From: JAYPWI01 sp038135065
Lineage (GTDB): Bacteria; Actinomycetota; Acidimicrobiia; Acidimicrobiales; Poriferisodalaceae
Reading direction: 5' to 3'
Length of the DNA stretch: 64,000 bases
Assembly (NCBI GenBank): GCA_038135065.1
Contig: JAYPWI010000004.1
Span: forward strand, 62,001-126,000
Under the pieces are notes generated by a model, which was not told the DNA's origin, searched no databases, and saw nothing but the letters and a program-made list of their open reading frames with translations. A program made the translations under genes and the position numbers. This document shows positions 26,063-35,047 of the stretch, piece by piece. Within the stretch, counting starts at the first letter, position 1. Each line of letters opens with the position of its first letter.

Positions 26063-27751
26063 CACAGGGCGTCGCTGATCGCCGCGGCAATCCGACGGTG
26101 CTGCTGGAGGTTGCGGTCAGCGTCCACGGGTACTTCGAGGATCCGCACCCCGTTGGGGTGGTCCGCCAGGGCTCCAGCGAGGTCGGTCTCGGTTGCACAG
26201 ATCAGGTGACCGGCTCCGCAGCCGCCGGCGACCTCGACCAAGGGGCGGGAATGCGGCGTGGTGAACAGGGTGCGGAACTCCTCGTCGGAGGGTCCGCCGG
26301 CGTCTGGGTGGTGGGCGGCGACGGGGAGGAAGGAGAAGATGCTCCCGCCGCCGTTCGACGCGACCACGATGTTCATGTCCACGCCGTGGTGAACGGCAGC
26401 CAGGAGGCCGCCGATGTCGTGGAGCAGGGCCAGGTCGCCGATGTACAGGGTGGTGGGGGCTCCCGTGGATGCCACCCCCCCGGCCGATGACACGACGCCG
26501 TCGATGCCGCTGGCCCCCCGGTTGCCGAACCAGCGGAGTCCGGACCTGGGGCGGACGAAGGTGTCGACGTCCCGGACGGGCATGGAGTTGCTCACGTAGG
26601 CGGCCGATCCGGAGGGCAGCCACCGGCCGAGTCCCCGTGCGATGCCCGCTTCGAGGAGTTCCTCACTGTCGAGGATGGCATCGGCGACCGACACAGCCGC
26701 ACGGTCGGCAGCAGCCCATGCTTGGGTCCAGTCGCTGGCTCCGTTGCCCCTGATCGTCCTGCCGAGCAGTTCTGGTGTGCCGGATACGACGTCGGTCACC
26801 GTGGTGCTCGCATCGGTCCAGTCGACGGCGGGGTCGATGAGCACGTGGCGCGGCCGGTGGCGTTCCAACCACAGGCGCAGTGGCTTGCAGGTCATCGGTC
26901 CACCGACCCGGATCACCACGTCGGGCACCATCTGATCGGCCCACGGGGTGCGGAGCAGATGGTCGTGATGGGCGGTGGTGACCATGCCGTCGCCCGGTTG
27001 GCGCAGCTGCGACAGGGGTTCGGCCAACAGCGGCCAGCCCGTCACCCGGCAGAACGCGCTCACCGCATCGAAGTGGTCATCGGTCATCGGGCCTGCCANN
27101 NNNNNNNNCGACCACCAGGCCCCGCTCGAGCTCCGCCACCTCGTCGATGAGGGGACTCGCTGCCGACGGGACCGAGGTCTGCAGTCGGATCGCCGGGGCC
27201 CTCTCGGGGGCTGTGGCCACGGTGGGTTCCAGTGGTTCCCGGAACGGCCAGTTGAGGTGGACGGGGCCGGGACTGGGTCCGGTCGCAGCCCGTACGGCTC
27301 GGGCTGCGGTGGCTGCGAACCAGGCCGGGTCTGCTTCCCCGGCTACGGGCAGGTCGGCCCACCACCGGACGTGGCGGCCGTAGATGCCCGGCTGTTCGAT
27401 GGTCTGGCCGGCCCCACGGTCGCGCAGCTCCGGTGGCCGGTCCGCAGTGATCACGATCAGGGGCGTCGGGCTGTAGTGGGCTTCGATGACGGCTGGCAGG
27501 TAGTTGGCGGCGGCCGTTCCGGAGGTGCAGATCAGGGCGACGGGTCGCCGGGTGGCCCTGGCCCGTCCGAGGGCCCAGAAGCCGGCCGAACGCTCGTCGA
27601 GGTGGACGGCCACGTCGAGGCCTTCGGTCCGTAGGGCTGTGAGGGCCAACGGGGTCGAGCGCGAGCCGGGTGAGACCAGGACGTGGTCGACACCCTGGGC
27701 GACTAGCTCGGAGAACAGGGCATGGGTGGCTGCATAGGGATCGTGGTTCAT
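26062..27751 (-). CDS. menD: SEPHCHC synthase, split by a 10-N assembly gap
   Basis: A ThDP enzyme that joins 2-oxoglutarate and isochorismate. The N-terminal half (27751-27109) has LVSPGSRSTPLALTAL and CTSGTAAANYLPAV; the C-terminal half (27098-26062) has SNSMPVRDVDTF, GNRGASGIDGVVSSAGG and the ThDP region YIGDLALLHDIGG. The N run at 27099-27108 leaves the halves in different frames. If the run is removed, the flanking bases join in frame as VVVAGPM, so the true gap is probably zero or a multiple of three bases. Thus the gene is likely intact in the organism. Confidence 0.9.
27099..27108. other. Assembly gap (10 N) inside menD
   Basis: Ten N bases interrupt menD. Ten is not a multiple of three, so the arbitrary gap size alone breaks the frame. 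Deleting it restores a plausible MenD junction. Confidence 0.97.
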
Positions 27752-27776
27752 GACCGCCCCCGACGGTGTGGCCCCG

Positions 27777-29765
27777 TCATTCGGTCAGCCCCAGTGCTCC
27801 GAGCATGGCCTCGAACTTGACCGCGGTCTCGGCCAGTTCTTGGGCGGGAACCGAGCCGTCCACGATGCCCCCACCGGCGAACAGGGTCAGGGTGCCGTCG
27901 CTGAGCAGTCCCGAACGCAGGGCGACCCGGAACTCCCCGTTCCCGTCGATGGTGGTCCAGCCGATGGGGGCCGCGTACCAGCCCCGATCGAAGTCCTCGT
28001 GGGTGTCGATCCACTCCCGTGATGCGAGCCGAGGCAGTCCGGCGACCGCAGGGGTGGGATGCAGTGCGGCCACCAGGTCCAGGGTGCTGGCCAGGTTGGT
28101 GAGGGTGCCCCCGATGGGGGTGAAGAGGTGCTGGTTGCGCTTGAGGCGCAGTACGTCGGTCGGTTGATCGGGGTCGAGGTCGACACCGGCGTTGCGCAGG
28201 GTGGCGCGGATGTCGTCCACGACGATGCTGTGCTCGAGACGTTCCTTGGGGCTGGCCAACAGGCTGGCTCGTAGCTGTGCGTCGAGGCCGGGGTGTTCGT
28301 GGCGGGGTCGTGTCCCGGCCACGGCCATGGTGTCGACCCGCGATCCTCGCCGGGCCACGAGCTGCTCGGGGCTTGCCCCCACGAACATGGCCGTTCCGTT
28401 GTCGAAGGCGAAGGTGGCGCAGGAGGGAAAGCGTTCCCGGAGACGGTCCAACAGCACGGTGGGATCGATGTCCAGGGACACGTCCAGGGTCCGGGCGGTG
28501 ACCACCTTGGCCAGGTGCCCCATCTCGATCGCGGCCAGAGCCCGAGTGACCAGGGCTTCGTAGTCGGGATCGACCCGGTGCTCGACGTCGTCGACGGTGC
28601 CCAACCGGTCGGAGATGTCGGCGGGCGGTGGCAACGCAACGTCGTCACCGCATGTGGTGGCGAAGGTTCCCTCTGGGGTGCGGGCCACGAGGAGCCGGGG
28701 CAGGACGAGGCGGGCTGCCCCGAAGCCGGACCAGTCCGGCCGGGTCGCTGGATCGCGGTCGGAGAAGGCGAACCCGCCGAGGAGGAGGGGCCCGGCCTCG
28801 ACGGGCGCCGAGCAGCCCTCGACGTGCAGGTCGAGGCCACCCAGGGCGGCGCTGGCGTCGATGAATCGGTCGGTGGGGCTGGCGGAGGTGATCACGTGTG
28901 CCTCGCCGATCGCGGCAAGGGTGACGCCCTGGTCGGGGATCGCCCAGAACGCCCGGGGCTGACCGGCGGCCGCGGCGAACACGCTGAGGGGATCGATGGG
29001 ATCGATGGCCGTTCGGGTGATCCGCAGGGTGGTCTTGACGGGGACGTCGTCGCTGCCGTCGGGGAGGGTGCCCCCTTCGGCCAGGATGGGGCGGCGGGTG
29101 CCCAGGAGGCGTGAGCTGGCCCGGTCGACCAGGGTCTGGCGGAAGTGACCGGCGACGAGCTCACTCACCACGGGTACGAGGTCGGCCACGATGGCGGCCC
29201 GACGGTCCCGATCACTGGGTTCGAGGTGCCGCTGGAAGAGCTCGATCGCTTCGTCGACCACCGACTCCACGTGTTCGGCGTGACGCATAGCCACCTCGAG
29301 CAGGTCGTCGAGGGGGAGCCCGGCTTCGAGGAGGGCGCTTGCTGCGGTCAGCAGGCTCACGGCGTCGGGATCGAACGTGCCCGGGTCGGTGGGCAGGGGA
29401 CGGATCAGTCCGGCGTCGACGGCCAGTTCGACGATGGGAGCGGGGAACCCGGACAGCTCGACGAGTTGGTCGAGGGTCACGGAACGATCGGTCGACTGCA
29501 GCGCGTCGAAGAGGGGATCGACCGTGCCCTCGAGCAGGCGTTCGATCTGGCTGAGACTGAATCCTTCGTCGGAGAGGCGACGAACGGTCAGGAGCCGCTC
29601 GAGGTGGGTTGCGTCGTAGATGGCGACACGGCCCCGCCGCTCGGGTGGGTGCAGCAGGCCGAGCTTCTGGTAGTAGCGGATGGTGTCGACGCTGACGTCG
29701 GCCTGTTCGGCCAGGCGTTCGACCCGCCAGGCGGCCGCGACCTCAGAAGTGTCGAGTGAAGCCAT
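27777..29765 (-). CDS. menF: MerR-type regulator fused to isochorismate synthase
   Basis: A single 662-residue open frame. Residues ~14-80 are a MerR winged helix (WRVERLAEQADVSVDTIRYY, then GFSLSQIERLLEG), and ~85-225 look like an actinobacterial MerR effector region. From ~245 the chain is a chorismate-binding enzyme: AKVVTARTLDVS (catalytic Lys), VGASPEQLV, GTRPRHEHPG, SPKERLEHSIVVDDIRATL, GWYAAPIGW and FAGGGIVDGSVPAQELAETAVKFE. It should convert chorismate to isochorismate and start the menaquinone branch. Spacing of 25 bases to menD supports an operon. If real, an enzyme and its regulator form one polypeptide. A missing stop between two former genes cannot be excluded. Confidence 0.85.
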   Translation of the reverse strand: MASLDTSEVAAAWRVERLAEQADVSVDTIRYYQKLGLLHPPERRGRVAIYDATHLERLLTVRRLSDEGFSLSQIERLLEGTVDPLFDALQSTDRSVTLDQLVELSGFPAPIVELAVDAGLIRPLPTDPGTFDPDAVSLLTAASALLEAGLPLDDLLEVAMRHAEHVESVVDEAIELFQRHLEPSDRDRRAAIVADLVPVVSELVAGHFRQTLVDRASSRLLGTRRPILAEGGTLPDGSDDVPVKTTLRITRTAIDPIDPLSVFAAAAGQPRAFWAIPDQGVTLAAIGEAHVITSASPTDRFIDASAALGGLDLHVEGCSAPVEAGPLLLGGFAFSDRDPATRPDWSGFGAARLVLPRLLVARTPEGTFATTCGDDVALPPPADISDRLGTVDDVEHRVDPDYEALVTRALAAIEMGHLAKVVTARTLDVSLDIDPTVLLDRLRERFPSCATFAFDNGTAMFVGASPEQLVARRGSRVDTMAVAGTRPRHEHPGLDAQLRASLLASPKERLEHSIVVDDIRATLRNAGVDLDPDQPTDVLRLKRNQHLFTPIGGTLTNLASTLDLVAALHPTPAVAGLPRLASREWIDTHEDFDRGWYAAPIGWTTIDGNGEFRVALRSGLLSDGTLTLFAGGGIVDGSVPAQELAETAVKFEAMLGALGLTE

Positions 29766-29771
29766 GATCCA

Positions 29772-29812
29772 AGTCTAGGAGTGACGACTCCCAGAGTGAC
29801 CACTCTCAGAGT
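29772..29812 (-). promoter_or_regulatory. Candidate MerR-type promoter with three stacked palindromes
   Basis: On the minus strand TAGACT lies six bases before the merR-menF ATG (leaderless -10). A 19-base spacer separates it from TGGTCA, a plausible -35, and long 19-bp spacing is a hallmark of MerR-controlled promoters. The spacer holds GGAGTCGTCACTCC; next to it lie AGAGTGGTCACTCT (29793-29806) and ACTCTGAGAGT (29802-29812). Together they could be autoregulatory sites. Confidence 0.55.
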
Positions 29813-29846
29813 ATGGGCGCCGATGATGGGTCGGCGGAGTACCAGA

Positions 29847-31382
29847 TCAGTTGATCTGCTTCTCCATGCCTTCCCAGTACGGGGCCCGGAGCTTGAACTT
29901 CTGGAGCTTGCCGGTCGCCGTGCGAGCCAGTTCGTCCCGGAACTCGATCGAGGTGGGGCACTTGTAGTGGGCGATCTTCTCGCGGCAGTAGGCGATCAGG
30001 TCGGCCTCGGTGATCGTCGAACCCTCCGACACCACCACCAGACCCTTCACCGTCTCCCCCCACTTTTCGTGGGGCACACCGATGACGGCCACTTCGGTGA
30101 CGTCGGGGTGGCTGAACAGGCAGTCCTCGACCTCGATGGACGAGACGTTCTCCCCGCCCGAGATGATCACGTCCTTCTTGCGATCGGAGATGGTGACGTG
30201 GTGCTCGTCATCCATGGTTCCCCCGTCGCCGGTGTGGAACCAACCGTCGACGATGGCGTCGGCGGTGGCCTCGGGCTGCTCCCAGTAACCCTCGAGCACG
30301 ACGTTGGATCGGGCCAGGATTTCGCCCTGGCCGTCCACCTGGATCTTCACCCCGATGGCGGGGGCGCCGGCTCGCACCAGCTTGGCTGCCCGTTCCTCGG
30401 GCTCCAGAGCATCCCACTCGGGCCGACAGCGGTTCATGGTCAGCAGCGGGGCGGTCTCGGTCAGGCCGTAGATCTGGATGAACTCCCAGCCCAACTCGGA
30501 CTCGATCCTGGCGATGGTTCGAGTGGGAGGCGGCGCTCCCGCCACCACCATGCGCACCCGTCCACGACCTGGGATCTCACCGTCCCAGTCCTGGGCTGCG
30601 TCGAGGATGGCGGCGCACACGGCCGGTGCACCGCACATGTAGGTGATGTCGTGCTCCTCGATCCGGCGGAGGATCTCGTCGCCGCGCACGTCGCGCAGTA
30701 CGACGTGCTTCCCGCCCATACCGGTCACCGAGTACACCTGGCCCCAGCCGTTGCAGTGGAACATGGGCAGGGTGTGCAGGTAGTTGTCCCGATCGCTGAT
30801 TCCCGAATGCCAGCCGAACGTGGTGGCGTTCACCCAGAGAGCCCGATGGGTCTGTTCGACCCCTTTGGGTCGGGCTGTGGTGCCCGAGGTGTAGTTGATG
30901 GTGGCGGTGACGTCCTCGTCGGGCTCCCAGTGCCGGGGCTCGACGCCGTGGAGGAACATCTGCTCGTCGGCGTCGGTGCCCATCACCACGTAGTGGTCGA
31001 CCTCGATGTCCTTGGTGATGTCCTCGAGCGAGGGGTCCACCAACAGCATCGATGCTCCACAGTGCTCGACGATGTAGGTGATCTCGTCCCGGCTGAGCCG
31101 GAAGTTGATGGGTACGAAGATGCGGCCGTAGCCCGACACCCCGTAGAACGACGTCAGCAGTCGGCCGCTGTTCTGGCTGACCATGGCCACTCGCTCGCCC
31201 GGACCGATGCCCAGGGCGTCAAGGCGGGCCGCCTGGGCCCGGCTCAAGGTGGCGAAGTCGGAGTACGTCAGGCTTCCCAGACCGCCCCCGGGCATGTCGG
31301 GCTCGTCGACCAGGGCGACGCGGTCGGCGTAGACGTTCTCTGCCCGGTAGAGGAAGTCGGAGATCGTGAACGGAACCTTCAT
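29847..31382 (-). CDS. Acyl-CoA synthetase (FadD-like, AMP-forming)
   Basis: A 511-residue adenylate-forming ligase. The P-loop-like motif NYTSGTTARPKGVEQTH, the core YGLTETAPL, the hinge ISDRKKDVIISGGENVS and the catalytic lysine in ARTATGKLQKFKLRAP are present. It activates a carboxylic acid to its CoA thioester with ATP; the chain length or the substrate (a medium-chain fatty acid or methylmercaptopropionate-type acid) is not visible. It is not clearly part of the men operon: it is upstream on the same strand but has its own TAGAGT box and a SD (AGGAGAG). Confidence 0.87.
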   Translation of the reverse strand: MKVPFTISDFLYRAENVYADRVALVDEPDMPGGGLGSLTYSDFATLSRAQAARLDALGIGPGERVAMVSQNSGRLLTSFYGVSGYGRIFVPINFRLSRDEITYIVEHCGASMLLVDPSLEDITKDIEVDHYVVMGTDADEQMFLHGVEPRHWEPDEDVTATINYTSGTTARPKGVEQTHRALWVNATTFGWHSGISDRDNYLHTLPMFHCNGWGQVYSVTGMGGKHVVLRDVRGDEILRRIEEHDITYMCGAPAVCAAILDAAQDWDGEIPGRGRVRMVVAGAPPPTRTIARIESELGWEFIQIYGLTETAPLLTMNRCRPEWDALEPEERAAKLVRAGAPAIGVKIQVDGQGEILARSNVVLEGYWEQPEATADAIVDGWFHTGDGGTMDDEHHVTISDRKKDVIISGGENVSSIEVEDCLFSHPDVTEVAVIGVPHEKWGETVKGLVVVSEGSTITEADLIAYCREKIAHYKCPTSIEFRDELARTATGKLQKFKLRAPYWEGMEKQIN

Positions 31383-31418
31383 GGCTGCTCTCCTGGTTGG
31401 TCCGCTGGCCCCTTTACT

Positions 31419-31898
31419 CTATGTGTTCTCGGCGGAGGGGTCCGAAGCGACGAGCTGCTCGAGCACGGCGGCCGCGCCCTCGGCCCCGTCGACGGTGACC
31501 GTCGTTCGCCGCCCGAGGCGCCCCTGTAGGCGCAGGGTGGGTCCTGGCCGCACCAGGTAGGCCCGCCCTTTCAGGGTTCGCTTGGATCCTCGGGTGCCCA
31601 CCCCCAACCTGACCTGAGAGCGGTTCGTCGTGATCGCCTCCACCCATTCGATGTCGTCGATTCGATGGGATTCCGCCGGCCAGTTCCACGGTCCGAGCCG
31701 GATCATCAACGACTCGTTGGTGATCCGCACGCGTACGACGGTGTACGGAAGAGCCGCCCCGCCACCCACAACGGCTACCAGGGCCAGGAGGTACGAGTCT
31801 GCGAGCGTCATGGCCAGGGCCAAGGCCCCGAGCGCAGCGGCAGCACCGACCGCCAGCGGGTTGCGGGCGTCGCCTTGCCAGAGAACGTCGCCGGTCAT
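31419..31898 (-). CDS. Small membrane protein with bacterial PH-like domain, copy 2
   Basis: A 159-residue protein: two hydrophobic helices (about residues 15-55), then a soluble stretch with a PH-like layout (VVRVRITNESLMIRLGPWNWP, ending near VTVDGAEGAAAVLEQL). It resembles the upstream neighbour in architecture and in the phrase MIRLGPWNWP versus LVRWGPWGFP, suggesting tandem duplication. Function unknown. Its ATG overlaps the upstream gene's stop (ATGA). Confidence 0.7.
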   Translation of the reverse strand: MTGDVLWQGDARNPLAVGAAAALGALALAMTLADSYLLALVAVVGGGAALPYTVVRVRITNESLMIRLGPWNWPAESHRIDDIEWVEAITTNRSQVRLGVGTRGSKRTLKGRAYLVRPGPTLRLQGRLGRRTTVTVDGAEGAAAVLEQLVASDPSAENT

Positions 31899-32350
31899 GA
31901 CGGCGCGGCTCCGATGAGTTCCTGGATCCTGGTGGCGCCGGTGGGGGCATCGTCCACGGTGACCACGAAGACCCGCCCCTTGGGCAACTCGAAGCGAAGG
32001 GCCGGTCCGCGGCGGACCATGGCGGCCGCATTGCGCGCCAGCAATCGACTGCCCCGATAGCCCCAGCCGCCCACGTGCAACGGCCGGATCACCACGGCAT
32101 GTACATCGGCGATCTTGGCCAGGGGAAGGCGATGACGGGGGAATCCCCACGGGCCCCATCTGACGAGCACGGCCTCAGCGGTCAATGTGACAGTGAGGCG
32201 CGAGATGCCAAGCAGTACGACGCCGGCCACCCCGGGGCCCAACGACAGCGCGCTGTCGCGCCCGGTTGTCCATGCCAGGAAGGCCACGACGACAAGGAGG
32301 CCGCCGACGACTGCAGTTCCCGAGTTGGTGGCCGATGCACGCCAGATCAC
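31895..32350 (-). CDS. Small membrane protein with bacterial PH-like domain, copy 1
   Basis: A 151-residue protein starting at the GTG at 32350. Two hydrophobic helices occupy the first ~50 residues, then a region similar in order to the following gene (LTAEAVLVRWGPWGFPRHR, then VFVVTVDDAPTGATRIQEL). The GTG overlaps the upstream stop as GTGA. Function is not known; such modules often sense or bind membranes. Confidence 0.7.
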   Translation of the reverse strand: MIWRASATNSGTAVVGGLLVVVAFLAWTTGRDSALSLGPGVAGVVLLGISRLTVTLTAEAVLVRWGPWGFPRHRLPLAKIADVHAVVIRPLHVGGWGYRGSRLLARNAAAMVRRGPALRFELPKGRVFVVTVDDAPTGATRIQELIGAAPS

Positions 32351-33048
32351 GTGCCCAGCTTGGCAGCCCCACCGTCCACCGTCGCATCGGTGTCGGCACG
32401 GGGCTGACGGTCGATGGCCGAGGCGACGATGTCGGTGGTGGTCGTGGTGAAGTAGACGGCCCAGGCCACAATGGCCAGCAGCTTGGCCCCGTCCTCCACC
32501 ACGAGGGCTGGCGTCCCCGCCGAGTCCCCTACACGGTCGGCGACCAGGGAGCAGGCCGATCCGATCCCCGACGCAGCCAGGATCATCCACCTGGTTCGAG
32601 CGATGTCCGCTCGCCAGCCGATCACCCAACAGAGCGCCGGAGTGAGAACGAGGGCGAGGGCCACCGGTTTGCCCACCCCGAGGTGGTTGGGGAGGAGATC
32701 GGCGTGGAACTGGAACAGGTCGTCGACCATGAGGATGATCCCGACGACAGACCCGGCGCCCAGGAAACGGGCAGCTGACGGGCGCCCGGTCCGGGCGGCT
32801 ACCCAGGCTCCGCCCGCTGCAGTGACGAGGGCGGCTGTCCACAGCACGATGCCCAGGTTCGAGATCGCTCCCACATACCACGCCATGTCGGCGAGAGTGA
32901 CGGGATCGTGGGTGAGCTGCTCGAACGGCACGGAGTTCTGTAGGCCGAGGACCATCAGCACACCGAGGCCGAGGGCCCACGCAACGACCAGTGGACCGAG
33001 AAGTCGGAGCTGTTCCCTCAGACCAAAGGGGTGTCGGCGATCGCTCAC
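32347..33048 (-). CDS. Hypothetical multi-pass membrane protein
   Basis: A 233-residue protein with about six hydrophobic helices (VVAWALGLGVLMVLGL, SNLGIVLWTAALVTAAGG, VGIILMVDDLFQFHADLL, and others). The acidic/histidine patch MVDDLFQFHADLLPNHLG within a membrane segment is notable, since His/Asp pairs can bind metal or quinone. Family not recognised. It is the first gene of a three-gene overlapping unit with the two PH-like membrane proteins. Confidence 0.65.
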   Translation of the reverse strand: MSDRRHPFGLREQLRLLGPLVVAWALGLGVLMVLGLQNSVPFEQLTHDPVTLADMAWYVGAISNLGIVLWTAALVTAAGGAWVAARTGRPSAARFLGAGSVVGIILMVDDLFQFHADLLPNHLGVGKPVALALVLTPALCWVIGWRADIARTRWMILAASGIGSACSLVADRVGDSAGTPALVVEDGAKLLAIVAWAVYFTTTTTDIVASAIDRQPRADTDATVDGGAAKLGT

Positions 33049-33115
33049 CCCAGTCCATCGGCTGCATGACGCTCAGTTGGAGGGAGCGGGTCGCTCTCGG
33101 AGAGTGGGGCCGGTA

Positions 33116-33697
33116 ATGTGCGCACCGTTGGCCGGAAGCGAGGTCACCCGAGTGGACGATCTGGAGGAGCGGGTTCGGCGAGCCGCCCTCGCCGCTTCGA
33201 CGTCGGACCGGGTATTTGCGCCCCGGCAGGCTGCCCGCGTCGAACGTGAGGAACGTCGGGGCGAACGGAGACTGGCCGAGATGAGGCTGTCGGCGCTCAG
33301 CAAGCTGCTCCGGCGACTTCGGCAGGCGCTCAAGGATCGAGGCGACGTGGGCACCGGCTCGTTCGTTCGCCACCGCCGACACCGGCTGTCACGGCTCCTG
33401 CCCAACACCCGTCGCGGCTGGTTGGTGGCTCGCCTACCTGCTGAGGTAGTGGTCGACGGGGGCCGGTTCGGCGACAGTCGGCGCTCCTGTGAACTGCAGT
33501 TGGTCCTGCTGACGCGGGGTCAGTTGTACGCGGCCAACGACGGTGTGCTGTTCGAGCGGTACCGCCTCGGTCAGAACCGCCATCCAGAGATGTCCGTCTC
33601 GTTCCCCATGCAGGCGTGGCGAGATCTCGAGGACCGTATCCCCGAGCACGTGGGCGAGTTGGTCGGCCGGTTGCAGCTCACGTGGGAGCGGGACTGA
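33116..33697 (+). CDS. Hypothetical basic protein
   Basis: A 193-residue protein, not recognised. The N-terminal third is a strongly basic, Arg-rich helix likely to be coiled coil (LAEMRLSALSKLLRRLRQAL) and the C-terminal half is beta-rich (QLVLLTRGQLYAANDGVLFE). It ends 3 bases before the exonuclease gene, so they may be co-expressed. The true start may be the GTG at about 33154 rather than the ATG at 33116. Confidence 0.55.
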   Translation: MCAPLAGSEVTRVDDLEERVRRAALAASTSDRVFAPRQAARVEREERRGERRLAEMRLSALSKLLRRLRQALKDRGDVGTGSFVRHRRHRLSRLLPNTRRGWLVARLPAEVVVDGGRFGDSRRSCELQLVLLTRGQLYAANDGVLFERYRLGQNRHPEMSVSFPMQAWRDLEDRIPEHVGELVGRLQLTWERD

Positions 33698-33700
33698 TCC

Positions 33701-34579
33701 ATGCAGGTCCACCTCATCGACGGCACCTACGAGTTGTTCCGCCATCACTTCGCCATGCCGTCGAGGACATCGTCAGCAGGGAGGGAGGTCGGGGCCTGCT
33801 ACGGGGTGCTGCGCAACGTGCTGACCCTGCTCGAAGACGGGGCAACCCATGTCGCGGTAGCCACCGATCACGTCATCGAGTCGTTCCGCAATGACCTGTG
33901 GAGTGGTTACAAGGACGGGAGCGGTGTCGAAGCCGAACTGCTGGAGCAGTTCGGGCCGATGGAGGAGGCCCTGGCCGCCCTCGGGGTCGCCGTATGGCCG
34001 ATGGTCGAGTTCGAGGCCGACGACGGGCTGGCGGCTGGAGCATCGATGGCGTCTGCCGATCCGCGGGTGACCGAGGTGCGGATCTGCACCGTCGACAAGG
34101 ATCTCGCCCAGTGTGTGGGTGGCAAGGTCGTGCAGTGGGACCGACGGAAGGATGTCGTGCTCGATGTCGCCGCCGTCATCGACAAGTTCGGTGTGGCCCC
34201 CGAGTCGATTCCCGATTACCTGGCCCTGGTGGGAGACAGCGCAGACGGGTTCCCTGGCCTCACCGGCTGGGGGGCCAAATCGGCGGCTACCGTGCTGGCG
34301 CGGTACGGACATATCGAGCAGATCCCCGACGACCCCACCTCGTGGGACGTGACCGTACGGGGGGCGGCCAAGCTCGGCGCGACTCTGGCCGACCAGCGAG
34401 AGCTGGCCCTGTTGTTCCGCCAGGTAGCGACTGTGGTCACCGATGGGCCCGTGACCGGTGGAGTGGACGACATCGAGTGGCGGGGACCCCATGCGGAACT
34501 CGCCGCCGTCTGCGCTGATCTCGACGCTCCGGCAGTGCTGGACCGAGCCGAACGGTTGGCCAGATCTCGCGGGTGGTGA
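33701..34579 (+). CDS. 5'-3' exonuclease (flap endonuclease domain)
   Basis: A 292-residue PIN/FEN-type nuclease, like the stand-alone 5' nuclease domain of DNA polymerase I. It has the N-terminal DGTYELFRHHF, acidic metal ligands (FEADDGLAAGA, CTVDKDLAQCV) and the helix-hairpin-helix VGDSADGFPGLTGWGAKSAATVL. Some positions (KGYKDG rather than the usual KRxRpp) vary, so substrate preference may differ. It should degrade or cleave 5' DNA flaps in the cytoplasm. Confidence 0.85.
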   Translation: MQVHLIDGTYELFRHHFAMPSRTSSAGREVGACYGVLRNVLTLLEDGATHVAVATDHVIESFRNDLWSGYKDGSGVEAELLEQFGPMEEALAALGVAVWPMVEFEADDGLAAGASMASADPRVTEVRICTVDKDLAQCVGGKVVQWDRRKDVVLDVAAVIDKFGVAPESIPDYLALVGDSADGFPGLTGWGAKSAATVLARYGHIEQIPDDPTSWDVTVRGAAKLGATLADQRELALLFRQVATVVTDGPVTGGVDDIEWRGPHAELAAVCADLDAPAVLDRAERLARSRGW

Positions 34580-34652
34580 CCCCGATCGGTCGACGGCGCA
34601 TCGAGGTTCGCAGACGGCTACCGTAGGAGCACGTACGACGTAGGGGGTTGTG

Positions 34653-35012
34653 ATGGAACTCGGTCCCGTTCATCACGTGTCCATCAATGTGCCAAGTGTG
34701 GACGACACGCTGGCCTTCTACACGGACACGCTGGGCATGAAGGCGCTCGATCGTCCGGACTTCGGCTTTCCCGGGGCCTGGTTGCAAACCCCGGGTGGTG
34801 CCGAGGTTCATCTCATCGAGGTCGAGGGATGGGTGCCGCCCAAGGGTCAGCATTGGGCGTTCCTGGTGGATGACATCGACGAGACCGTTGCCGACCTTCG
34901 GGGCCGGGGTGTCGAGATCCGCGACCCGCGGCCGATCCCGGGTACACCGGCTCGCCAGACGTTCTTCTTCGACCCGGTCGGCAACATGATCGAGCTGAAC
35001 CAGCCTGCCTGA
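34653..35012 (+). CDS. VOC-family (glyoxalase-like) protein
   Basis: A 119-residue vicinal-oxygen-chelate protein with two beta-alpha-beta-beta-beta repeats. Metal-ligand candidates are His in VHHVSINV, Glu in EVHLIEVEG, His in QHWAFLV and Glu in NMIELNQP. It could be a glyoxalase, dioxygenase or metal-free member; the substrate is unknown. The ATG follows GGGGG at 4 bases' distance. Confidence 0.75.
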   Translation: MELGPVHHVSINVPSVDDTLAFYTDTLGMKALDRPDFGFPGAWLQTPGGAEVHLIEVEGWVPPKGQHWAFLVDDIDETVADLRGRGVEIRDPRPIPGTPARQTFFFDPVGNMIELNQPA

Positions 35013-35047
35013 TCAGCTCGCCGAACCGCTCACCGGTACGAGCCTCG

